Origin: Dugong dugon
Taxonomy: Eukaryota > Chordata > Mammalia > Sirenia > Dugongidae
DNA: 64,000 nucleotides
NCBI GenBank assembly: GCA_030035585.1
Contig: CM057463.1
Coordinates: 134,262,736-134,326,735 of the forward strand
Reading direction: 5' to 3'
Shown: piece after piece, positions 24,878-34,736 of the stretch
Numbering within the stretch: the first letter of the stretch is position 1
How the letters are laid out: each line of letters starts with the position of its first letter
The notes under the pieces: model-generated
Database searches by the model: none
What the model saw: the letters and a program-made list of their open reading frames with translations, nothing else
Told to the model about the DNA's origin: nothing
Translations under genes and position numbers: made by a program

Positions 24878-26317
24878 GTAATTTAAAAATCTTGCTTCTC
24901 TTTATTCTGGCTTGCACTGTTTTCAACATGAGGTATGCTGCCATTCTTATTTTTGTTCCTCTGTATGCAATGTGTTTATTTCCTTTTGTTGTCTTTCCAA
25001 TTTCTCTTTCTCATTGGTTTTAAATAATTTCAATAAGATGTGCCTAAGTGAACTTTTTTATTAGGGATTTGTTGATTATCTGGGAAAATAAACTTATACT
25101 TTTCATAAATTTTAGGAAATACTTGGCCATTGTTTCCTCTTTCCAGGACTCCAGATATGCCTGTATTAGACCTCTTGAAATTGTCCCAGAACGTACAGTT
25201 CTCTTTATTTTTGTATCAGTGTTTTTTTCTCCCTTTCATTTCAGATGATTTTTATTGTTCTACCTTTATGCTTACTTTTTTTTATTTTTCATTCTCTAAT
25301 CTGTTGTTAATTATGTCAAGTAAATTTTTCATCTCACACATTGTATTTCTCATCTATGGAAGTTTGATTTGAAACTTTCCATGTGTCTTCCTACCAGTCT
25401 CACTCTTTCCTCTACTATCTTGAGCTTATAAAATATGTTTTCATAACTTTTTATGTCCTTACTTGTTTATTCTATCTTTTTTATCATTTTTCAATTTGTT
25501 TTTATTGATTTATCTATTTCTTGGCTATAGGTTCATATTTTATTCCTTCTTTGCATACGTAATAATTTTTTATTGGCTATGTGACATCATGAATTTTACC
25601 TTGTTCTGGAACAAGGTTTATGTTTTCTGGAGAAAAATTAAAAAAAGTTTGATTCTTCCAGGTCTTGCTTTTAAACTTTGCTAGCTGAGACCAAAGCAAC
25701 TGTTAGTATACAGCTGGTTTTGCCCCGCTTCTGAGAAATATGCCTTCTGAATACTCTACCCCATGCTTCATATGAATTGTGAGATTTTCAATATGACTAG
25801 CTGAAACAGAAACTACTCCTGTTCCTGTATGAGTTCTTGAGATTCTTTCCTCTGCTCATTTCAGGTGCTTATATTTCCAGCCTCAGATAGTTTTAGATTT
25901 CCACAGCTTTTTCTCAGCATGCAGCTCTCTCCTCTCCAGTGCTCTGCCCTGTGAACTCTAAAACTATTATCCTCCCTACACTCACAACCCTCCCTCCCCT
26001 ACTCAGAAAGACCACTGCATTCCCCTTTTTCACCGGAAACTTAAAGCTTTCTCCAGGCAGTAAGCTGGGACTATCACAGGATTCACTTCATTCATTTCTT
26101 CTTGCCCTGGAATCACAGTTCTGTGCTGCCTGATGTCCATTTTTTAATATATTTAAACCATTTTTTCATTCCTTCACAAAGTTAAAACTGGTCCCTGTTG
26201 TTTTATCTTGACCAGAATTAAGAGTCTTGAAATTCTTGAGTTATTCCTGAAAAACAAAATCTTTCCAATTTCTTGAAAAAATTTCAAATGTATCTCCAGA
26301 CTCTCAAATATATCTCT

Positions 26318-26964
26318 TGTGATGGTTAAGATTGCGTGTCCACTTGGCTAGACCATTATTCTCCGTGTTTTAGCAGTTGTATAATGTTGTGATCACCCCT
26401 ATGATGGAAATCTGCTGAGTGGTACTGGTGGAGGCGGGGCCTGTGGCAGCTCACCACCCTCTCAGTTTCATCTCTCTGCCTTCCGCCGGTTACCTTCTGC
26501 CTGCTCGCCTTGCCAAGGTTTTTGGCTTGTTCCAGACTCAACAGCTGCCTCTTGTTGTCTCACCTCCGGTTCGTGGGACTTGAGCTAGCAGTTTACCTGC
26601 TGATCTCAGAATTCATCGAACTTCTCAGCCTGCAAGCAAGAGTCTGGTTCCCTGAACTGCAGACCTCTGGTTTGCCATCCCCTGCAGCTACGTGAATCAG
26701 GAGAAACCCGATTATCTTGTCTGCTGATCTTGGAATTTACTGACCTTCACAGCCTGTGAGCGGGAGCCCCTCTCTGACCTGCCAACCTTGGGTTCCCCAG
26801 CTTCTGCAGCTACATGAACTGGGAGAGGCCTCTACCCTGATCTGTGGACTTGGGACATTTTAGCCTCTACAATTGCGTGAGCTATTTCCTTGATATGAAT
26901 CCATCTATATACATTTATCCGCTTTACTGATTTACTGCTTCTCTAGAGAACCCAGCCTAAGGCA
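26318..26964 (+). mobile_element. Solo LTR, third type (ERVL-like)
   Basis: 647 bp, opening tgtgatggttaagattg and closing ttctctagagaacccagcctaaggca, a pattern typical of ERVL-group LTRs. The exact TSD tctct lies at 26313-26317 and 26965-26969. Internally it has two related stretches around cctgctgatctcagaattca (26598) and tctgctgatcttggaattta (26720), so part of it is duplicated. It is more GC-rich than its surroundings, which explains the frames at 26356-26695. Confidence 0.8.
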
Positions 26965-27031
26965 TCTCTAGACCTTACTCTAGAAGAAAAGTCCTTAATA
27001 TTTTCCATGCACAGAATCAATATATATTATA

Positions 27032-27233
27032 AGGAGTTTGAGTGGTGCAAGTGGTTTGAGATAGACTACTAACCCAAAATGTTGGCAGTTCAAATCCACG
27101 CAGCAATTCTGCAGAAGAAAGGTCTGACGAATTGCTTCTGTAAAGATTACAGCCAGAAAACTCTATCAAGCAGTTCTACACTGTAACACACGGCATCGGG
27201 GGCCAACTTGATGGGAGCTAATAATAACAACAA
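27032..27233 (+). mobile_element. AfroSINE, diverged
   Basis: Degenerate head ggagtttgagtggtgcaagtgg, B-box-like ggcagttcaaatcc, middle block gcttctgtaaagattacagcc, then tail gcagttctacactgtaac and a (aac)n-type end. It is followed by a TA/TG microsatellite (about 27234-27273). Confidence 0.75.
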
Positions 27234-27279
27234 ATATATGTATATATATATAATATATCTGTGTGTGTGTGTATAACAG

Positions 27280-28560
27280 TAACTTTTCATAGAAGTTTAA
27301 TAAACAACTTTCATAAGAATGTAATGATCATATAAATCAAGGGGAGACTATAATTATGTTATATACCAGGATTTGCTCATTGTTAGGAAGAAACACTTTT
27401 CCAGTGGTGGAGATGCCTGTGTATTTTCATTGTCAATACAGCACATCTTATCAATCTCTATTTGTAGTTGCCACAAACATGAGATTCAAAGCGTATACAC
27501 AGAAAACATACTTATTTAGCCTCATTTCAAAAATCTCAACCAGAAAATAAAAGTATGAACAATATCCAAATTAATACATCAAAATTAGTTTTTCAATTTT
27601 ACTCACAAATGCACAACTAACAATATGCCTGAATTCCTATCTTTTAATTAGACAAAAAAAAAAAAATCAAGATTAAGTAAACGTTTTACAAAAAATAAAG
27701 CTTAGAAAGTTGGACTAGAAGTATGATGTTTCTAAGATTTGAAGACTAAAGGTAGAATTTCATTCAGAATAATAGAAAATATCAAAAAGAAAAGTGTACA
27801 TTGACAATTATTGAAAAAAAAATTACTCTTCCCAGCTGAACAAGGATGATTTTAAGAATTATGGAGAAAAATCTAATGGAATAATTAATTTTATTCCATT
27901 AAGCAATGACAGTGTTTAGAGAAGAAGGTTCAAGGGAGTAAAATATCTCAAATGGGTATCAAATGGGTGTCAGCTGTGTGTCAGCTCTGTGTCAAGTGTG
28001 TCAACTGTATAATAAGCTCTAGTCATGCAGATTTTCATTACCAGTTGATGAAAGCATCCTGCTTGAAAAATGAAGCTTTACTGCCAGAATTTGTAATGTT
28101 CATGAAGAAGGAAAAAGTTGCAGATGAAATGTTGTTTTTAGTACTTGAAACACTAAAATGTATTTCAGATACATGTAAGAAAAAGTATTTTCCAATGCCA
28201 TTTTTGGAAGAATGGAGTACCACTCAGCTTGGTTAATAACAGTTTAGGCAATATAAAGCAGCGTCAAGTATTTTAGCATTTTATCACACTGTTTGTATAT
28301 GACACTAAGTATCTAAGAAAGACTTCACCAAAAAAGGAATGTTATCCATCCTATTAATAACAATCCCTTGAATGACAGATAATCTCATAAGCAGTGCAGA
28401 AAACTTGTAACAGGTTTTTCTACATGGGGGAATAAAGTTGTTCACTCAAATAAAACTTTTAAAAGATCTTTTTCACTTTTAAATGCTATTATAAAAATTG
28501 AATTCAGTGAATAAACATATCCAAATGAAATTTAAATTGAAATATTAAAAACAATGTAAC
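27280..28560. other. Unassigned AT-rich sequence with one 94-codon open frame
   Basis: Mostly low-complexity AT-rich DNA. The plus-strand frame at 27952-28236 starts with a short direct repeat (cagctgtgtgtcagctctgtgtc) and then reads lysine/glutamate/leucine-rich sequence. A shorter opposite-strand frame overlaps it. I do not recognise a family, and there are no splice, poly(A) or TSD marks that settle whether it is a pseudogene piece or chance. Confidence 0.35.
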
Positions 28561-28564
28561 ATAT

Positions 28565-29075
28565 TGTCTTAGTCATCTAGTGCTGCTATAACAGAAATAC
28601 CACAAGTAGATGGCTTTAACAAACAGAAATTTATTGTCTCACAGTCCAGTAGGCTACAAGTCCAAATTCAGGGTGTCAGCTCCAGAGGAAGTCTTTCTCT
28701 CTGTGTCAACTCTGAGGAAGGTCCTTGTGGTGCATCATTATTCTCTCGGTCTGGGAGCATCTCAGCACAGGAACCTCAAGGTCCAAAGGAGGCACTCTGC
28801 TCCTGGCACTTCTTTCTTGGTGGTATGAGGTTCCCATGTCTCTCTGCTCGCTTCTCTCTTATATCTCAAAAGAGATTGGCTTAAGACACTACCTAATCTT
28901 GTAGATCTCATCAATATAACTGCCACTAGTCCGTTGTATTATACCATAGTGATATAATATACAACACATAGGGAAATCATATCAGATTACAAAATGTTAG
29001 ACAATCATGTAATACTGGGAGTCATGTCAGCCAAGTTGACAGACACTTTTGGGGGACACAATTCGATCCATGACA
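28565..29075 (-). mobile_element. Solo LTR, recurrent MaLR-like family (copy 3)
   Basis: 511 bp in reverse orientation, from tgtcttagtcatctagtgct to attcgatccatgaca. The exact 5-bp TSD catat lies at 28560-28564 and 29076-29080. The frame at 28610-28828 is antisense LTR sequence; near-identical frames recur in copies at 39.0, 51.0, 53.4 and 63.2 kb, which explains their repeated protein-like similarity. Confidence 0.88.
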
Positions 29076-29080
29076 CATAT

Positions 29081-31325
29081 CTTTCAGATACATTTTAAAA
29101 GTTAAATCAAGTTCATCTGATGCCACAAAAGAAAAATTAGGGATCAATCAGATTAAAGTGAAGGGAATTATCATGGTTTTCATAGACATACTATTTAAAT
29201 ACTACATTGCTCTTCAAGAATTTTCCAGTTTCCAGCTCTACATCCATTATATAAGAATATGCCTACATATAGTGATTTAGAAACATATTGTTCTTATTTG
29301 GATGCTAGTTAAAAGATTATGCTGAGTTGACTTAAAGAAAATGCCAGAATGCCAAAAGTGTAATAAAGGAAAATCCATTCTTTAAAAGAAGCAAATATAT
29401 AGTGTGAGATAGTAAATTTCTAATCCCCTATAATGATGGTTGGAATTGAGACTACCTAGAAGAATGAGAGAGTTGTATTTTCAAAGCAATATTTAAACAT
29501 TTTCTTCCATGTCAACTTAGAATGTAGTAAGAATAGAAGAACAGAGTTGAAACTTGCATTATCTGGAATGAGCCTGGATGGCAGTTTGATCTAGATCTGT
29601 ATGCTTCATTTTTTGGTGGAGCACATGGTAATGTGAACAAAAAAGAGAGATTTTTATGTATGTGTGTGTGTGTGTGTGTGAAAATGAGTAATTACAAGGA
29701 AACAGGATTATCATTGCTTACCTATATAAAGGTTACTAATGTGACGGGAGATATATTTCTTAACATACTCACAGATTCCAGAATGTCTGTCTATTGATTT
29801 CTTAGAGGGAAAATACTTAAAACCTGAATATCATTGAAATTCACCAACAAGTATCCCTTAAAACATATTATATTATATCCTACAATATGTTAATATTTTA
29901 GATAACACTTTTGGAAATATACCAAGAATAATTTTCTTATTCTTCTAATAGGCTAAATTATGAATTGTATATCTTATAGTTTTGAATAATACATATATGT
30001 TATACAATTATAACAATTTAATTATATAGGTGTAAACTATAAAATCTGTGTTCTAAACATATCTTCAAATATTCCCTAGATCACATTATATTCTGTTAGA
30101 ATTTGTAAATAAATTGTGTTATCATCAAAGCATTTGAATACTCAAAATGCAAGCATTTGGGTACCCAAAATTGTTATATTTAACATTTAACTGACTAAAA
30201 AAAAAATGTGAATAAGGTGAACAAGTGCAACATGAGAACACAAAAATATTCAAGCATTTTTCATGAAGGGTTCCAGTTTCCTCTCTAAATGTCAAATAGT
30301 AACTATATATTTTACATGTAACAAACACTGGAGGGTGCTTGCTAATATACTTAAGAAATGACATTTTCTTAGTATGACCTTTCTTTCTAACAATAACTTA
30401 CATTTTAATTAAATTGGACCATTTTCATTACATGCCAAATATCTCAGTACCATACATTTTCAACCTCTTTTGTTAGAACTGATAGGTAAAGGTCATAGAC
30501 TTAAATGATTATTGAGATTATCAGAATTGGTAATTTATGAGAAAATTCCATGTGCATGGCAGTTTTTCTTTCCCTAAAGTGAAACTTTCTAATATTTGAA
30601 AAGATTTGAAAGAAAGAACGTAAGAATAAAATGGCCCACATGGTTGTAAAAATCATAAAATGTGAAACTTTGTCCATATGGGCTCCTGAATTTTTGTTAT
30701 CCCTCTGTATTTTTAACTATTGCTCAGTTTTGGAAAAGATGTTAGTAAACATGAAGAGCTGAGTTAAATCATGAAGAAACCTATCTCATTAAGAAGAATC
30801 TCAAAGCTGTAAAGTGAAAAAAAAAAGTATAGTAATTACTTACACTGTGAAATAATCATAATTATCATAAAAATAAGATCAAATCAAAATTGAATAATAA
30901 AAAGCTCACCATCACCAGAAGTCTCTATTGTCCATTTTTGTTTCTGTTTTAGATAAATTCCCTTTTTATTTTTTGACTACTTATATAAAGTCTCATGGAA
31001 TACAGTTGCAAATGCTGAAAAAAGACAAAAAATAAGATTATTTGTACAAGAGAGTTTTTACTCCAGTATTTTATTCAAGCATTCAGAAAATAAAGAAATA
31101 ATTAAACAACATAATTTGAGATGGTCATTTAATTTAATGTATATAAATTATATCAATCTATCATTTTTTAACTTCTTTTACTTAACTCTTATTTTTACAA
31201 ATGTATTCATTTGTCTTTATATAGTTAACCTATTAAAAACTAAACATATTAATAGTTTATACTCAAAAATTGTCCAATTACTTTTGCCTGCCTGCTTTAC
31301 CTAATCCTCTTTTCTGAATAGGTTG
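29081..31325. other. Unassigned AT-rich sequence
   Basis: No gene or confident repeat. Contains a (TG)n microsatellite at about 29660-29681. The minus-strand frame at 30125-30364 and plus-strand frame at 31116-31304 show no domain. Confidence 0.4.
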
Positions 31326-31330
31326 TTGTT

Positions 31331-31440
31331 AGGAGTTCTGGTGGTGCAGTGGTTAAGAGCTATGACTGTAGTCACCAGTTCAAATCCACCAGCTGCTTCT
31401 TGGAAAGTCTATGGGACCAGTCAGCTCCAATTCACGGCAA
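31331..31440 (+). mobile_element. AfroSINE 5' part, truncated
   Basis: Head aggagttctggtggtgcagtgg, then the B-box-like accagttcaaatccaccagc and cttggaaagtctatggg. The 3' tail is reduced to agctccaattcacggcaa. Short-form structure. Confidence 0.7.
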
Positions 31441-31559
31441 ACTTACGTATAACAGAAAGAAATGTTACCTGATTCAGTTTTATCTTCATAATTGTTGTTT
31501 TTTGTTGATAGTTCCTTATGTATCCTCTCAGAGTTTATTTTTATGCCTGTAAAAGCAAA

Positions 31560-31830
31560 TAAGAAACTCTCTCTTTTTTCTTTTGTAAATGGAAAAATCA
31601 GCATACAGTGTGTTCTGCACTTTGCTTTGGTTTACTTCTTTAACTAAACAATGCATGTTGGAGTGAATTTCAGAAAAAAATTAAAAGAATATGCTTATTT
31701 AATATAGCTTGAGGTTTTTTTTTTTTTGGTTTGGATAAATTTACCATAACATATTTTATTCACTCTCCTATGAATAAATATTTATGTGTTCAAAAAATAT
31801 AGCTACAAACAATAGTACACTTATTAACCT
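31560..31830 (-). mobile_element. Possible old L1 3' fragment, antisense
   Basis: Shows a weak antisense L1 3' UTR pattern (cataacatattttattcactctcc) with a T run at 31713-31724. Highly diverged; it could be unrelated AT-rich DNA. Confidence 0.3.
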
Positions 31831-31949
31831 TGTAGACACAAAAAGACATTATTTAAATCAGTAAGGACAAATAATAAAAATAAGTAAATAATGGATGTCA
31901 ACAAATAGTTATCATAAAAGGAAATATAATTTTTTAAACAATTAAAGAT

Positions 31950-32145
31950 CCGTTATCATCAAGTTGATTCTGACTAATGGTGCCCTTATGTGATACAGAT
32001 TAGAAATGCTCCATAGGATTTTCTTGAGTGTAATCTTTACAGAAGCACATCACCAGGCCTTTCTTCCATGGCACCACTGAATGGGTTTGAACTGCCAACC
32101 TGTAGGTTAGTAGTAGAGTGCAAACCATTTGTGCCACCCTAGGAC
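31950..32145 (-). mobile_element. AfroSINE, diverged
   Basis: Reverse orientation. The tail complement atcaagttgattctgac opens the copy, followed by ctccataggattttc and the long-form block gtaatctttacagaagcac. It closes with the head complement gtgccaccctagga. No clean TSD seen. Confidence 0.75.
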
Positions 32146-32154
32146 ATTTTTAAA

Positions 32155-32690
32155 GAGAAATACAAATTAAAACCATCTTAGACACCATTATTAAGCTATT
32201 ATATTGGTAAAAATATTAAAAGTTTGATAACAAAAATCAATGGCAAAGATATAAAAATGTAAGAAAATAGGATAAGAAAACATGGGCTCCTTTATATTAG
32301 TGGTAGTGTTATAAAGTGAAACAACCACTATGGAGAACAATTTATTACAACTAAGTAATCATTTCAATAAACTGAATAAAATAAAAGTATATTTACCTTT
32401 GAAGTGGCATTTCTACTTTTGGAGATTTTTTTCCTACTGATATAGTGCACATGAATATATTAGATTTACTTATTATAGCATTTTTTCTTGTTTGTTTAAA
32501 AAATAACTAAAAAGAACATAAAAGTTCAGTCAAAAAAGAGAACAGTTAAATAAATTGTGGTGTTATTAATTTAATGGAATAGTATCCAGCTATATGGAAG
32601 AATGAGGAGACTTGGAATAAACTGATATACACGATTCCAAAATATGTTATTAAGTGAAATAAGCAAAGTTCAGACTTTTCAATATAATTT
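32155..32690 (+). mobile_element. Old L1 3' end fragment, sense
   Basis: Loose match to the late ORF2 and 3' UTR part of old L1s, including aatggaatagtatccagctatatgg near 32574 and ttaagtgaaataagcaaag near 32650. Strongly diverged and without TSD. Confidence 0.45.
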
Positions 32691-32699
32691 TGTGGAAAA

Positions 32700-33120
32700 A
32701 GAGGGAAGCATTAGTTATGTACTGACTTGACACCAACAGGTTAAGTTCATATTTGCTTAACTCCTGTAGTGATTTTTTACAAATGGCCTTAAATTCTTTG
32801 ACACTTCTCTCATCAAGAGATGAAGAATAGTTTGTGCCCTCCCCCTGAAATTCAGGGGGGTTGTGACTCACTCGTAATCTACAGAATATTTCAGAATCAA
32901 ATGTTGTCAGAAGTGATACTGTGTGACCAAGAAACTCTGGAAGGAAACATAAGAAACTAAACAAATATTTATTTGTGATGTACTGAGGTGGAATCCAAGA
33001 AGATGAAAGAAGGACAGCAGAGAAGGGGGAGGAGGCGTCTCTTAACGGCATAGCTTTTTACATGTTTGGATGTATGAACCATGTGGATTCACCATTCCTA
33101 ATGAATAGAAAGTGTATGAA
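32700..33120. other. Unidentified old repeat-like block
   Basis: A moderately GC-richer stretch within AT-rich DNA; it contains ccccctgaaattcagggggg, an imperfect palindrome, at 32842-32861. The minus-strand 133-codon frame at 32650-33051 crosses from the adjacent L1 scrap into this block, so a gene is unlikely. It has the feel of an old eutherian interspersed repeat but I cannot name it. Confidence 0.3.
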
Positions 33121-33164
33121 AAAAAAACTAAAAATATTATTTAGAGATATGTGGATGGTGGAGA

Positions 33165-33367
33165 AGGAGTTCTGTTGATGCACTGGTTAAAACGCTAATG
33201 GAAAGTTCAGTGGTTCAGATCCACCAGTCCCACCCTGCGGGAGAAAGATGTGGTAATCTACTTCCTTAAAGATTTGCAGCCTTGTAAACCCCATGGGACA
33301 GCTCTACTCTGTCCTATAAGGTTGCTGTGAGTCGGAATCGACTCGAGGGCAATGGGTTTGGTTTTTT
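33165..33367 (+). mobile_element. AfroSINE, long form
   Basis: Head aggagttctgttgatgcactgg, B-box-like gtggttcagatccacc, long-form block gggagaaagatgtggtaatc, then tail ctctactctgtcctataagg, gtcggaatcgactcgagg and a T-rich end. One of the best-preserved tails here. Confidence 0.88.
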
Positions 33368-33379
33368 GGATTTGTGCGT

Positions 33380-34724
33380 TATAGAGAAATAATTTTGTTT
33401 CTCAGAGTTGGGGCTTTATGAATATATTTTGATCAACTGTTGGGATCCTTGGCTTAAAGCAAGACTTGGGATGTTAAGTTACAACTGTGTAGATAGTGAG
33501 AGAACTCCAAAGAACTTTACCTAACTCCAGGGTTATGATTCTACATTTTAAGGGGAAATGAAGCTTGCTACCTTGGAGACATCTTTAGGTCACAGAATTT
33601 AGAGACAATGGGGCTTATTTAACCCTTGAAGGGGTGTATGTATTACAAAAGTTTAAAATGAGAACCCAGAAGCCTCTCCAACCCTTCTACAAGAAGCCAT
33701 TTTTCCCATTGCAGTGATAAGGATCAACATGAATCCATTCCCATCACCTTTCCACTTCTCCAATGTAGTTGACAGCTGCCCCCAAGGAACTCTTTCTCTC
33801 CGACCCTAGACACTTAGAGCTAGGTCACAGCTCAAAAGTTAAAAGGACACCGTCCTTCAGACTCTCAGACAGACACTGCTTGCAAGTTTCAGGAGTCCAC
33901 AGGACACCCCAACTTTCTGCCCTGCTGGCCACAAATTTGGGGCTGGATTCCTACTACTCTTTCAGTATGCCAGCTGCAAGCTTTCTTTTTGACCTGCTGG
34001 CTCCCACTGCCTCTTTGGGTTTGATAATTCACTGGAACAATGCACAGAATTCATGAAGTGGTTGCCATACTTACAACTACAGTCCCTAGTCACCAGTACA
34101 AGTTCCCAGTTGTAGCCTGGAAGCCCCAGACCATGAAACCCCAATTGCTCCAATGATTATTTCTCTGGTGCCAATGACAAAGGCCACCTTTCTCAGGGTA
34201 AAACTAGGTCCATTATCCCTCACACACCCCTCCTCCACTTTTTAGAGGAGAGAGAGAGGTAGTTGTATCTTTCTCCTCTATTTAAACAGATATTATATAT
34301 TTTTCTCCATCCCTCACTCATGGAGTGCTCCACCACCCACACAGATGATTTTTCCATTTTGCATTTATTGCATTGCCTCAGAAGTAAGAAATAAAGCAAA
34401 AGAGTAGACTATAAAAGTACTATACTATAAAATTAATAACAATTATTCCCCCAATCCAAAAGACCACATTTGCACATTGAGGAGAAAGTTAATAAAAATG
34501 AATATAAAAATACAAAACAATATATTTCATAAAACCATATAGAAATGCACATTGAAAACAAAATTCAGAGAAGAAGTTATTTCAAGGAGAGAGAATGACT
34601 TAAAATAAGGACAAAAATAGATGCAGTAGTATTAGCACACATTTGCTCTTCAGTTGAGTGCCAGGCTAATACCTGTTTATTTTCTTGTTTTGTATCATAA
34701 TTTGTATATATTTTTAATATTGTT
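33380..34724. other. Unassigned sequence with a GC-richer block at 33.64-34.25 kb
   Basis: The block at about 33640-34250 is C-rich and has frames on both strands (33769-34056 plus, 33962-34153 minus), neither with a recognisable domain. Phrases such as tttgataattcactggaacaatgcacagaattcatg resemble parts of old ERV LTRs, but I could not find matching ends or a TSD. The rest is AT-rich. Confidence 0.35.
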
Positions 34725-34736
34725 TATGTATCAAAT

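Larger units (their letters stand above)
15870..26312 (-). mobile_element. Ancient antisense L1, interrupted by younger insertions
   Basis: Pieces of one old L1 read in order on the minus strand: 3' UTR at 15870-16550; ORF2 C-terminal to reverse-transcriptase part at 17654-18780 (with cagtctttcaccattaagga at 18633-18652); ORF2 continuing at 19362-19580 and 21880-23440; then 5' regions at 23672-24087 and 24883-26312. Gaps are filled by an RTE fragment, solo LTRs, a MaLR-type element and a SINE, most with TSDs that close the old L1 across them. It resembles L1M-type elements. The many small AT-rich plus-strand frames in this span are antisense noise. Confidence 0.72.

Noticed and set aside
29658..29682. 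(TG)n microsatellite as a special structure
   Set aside because: Ordinary dinucleotide repeat; similar tracts occur at 14.9, 27.2, 57.0 and 63.6 kb.
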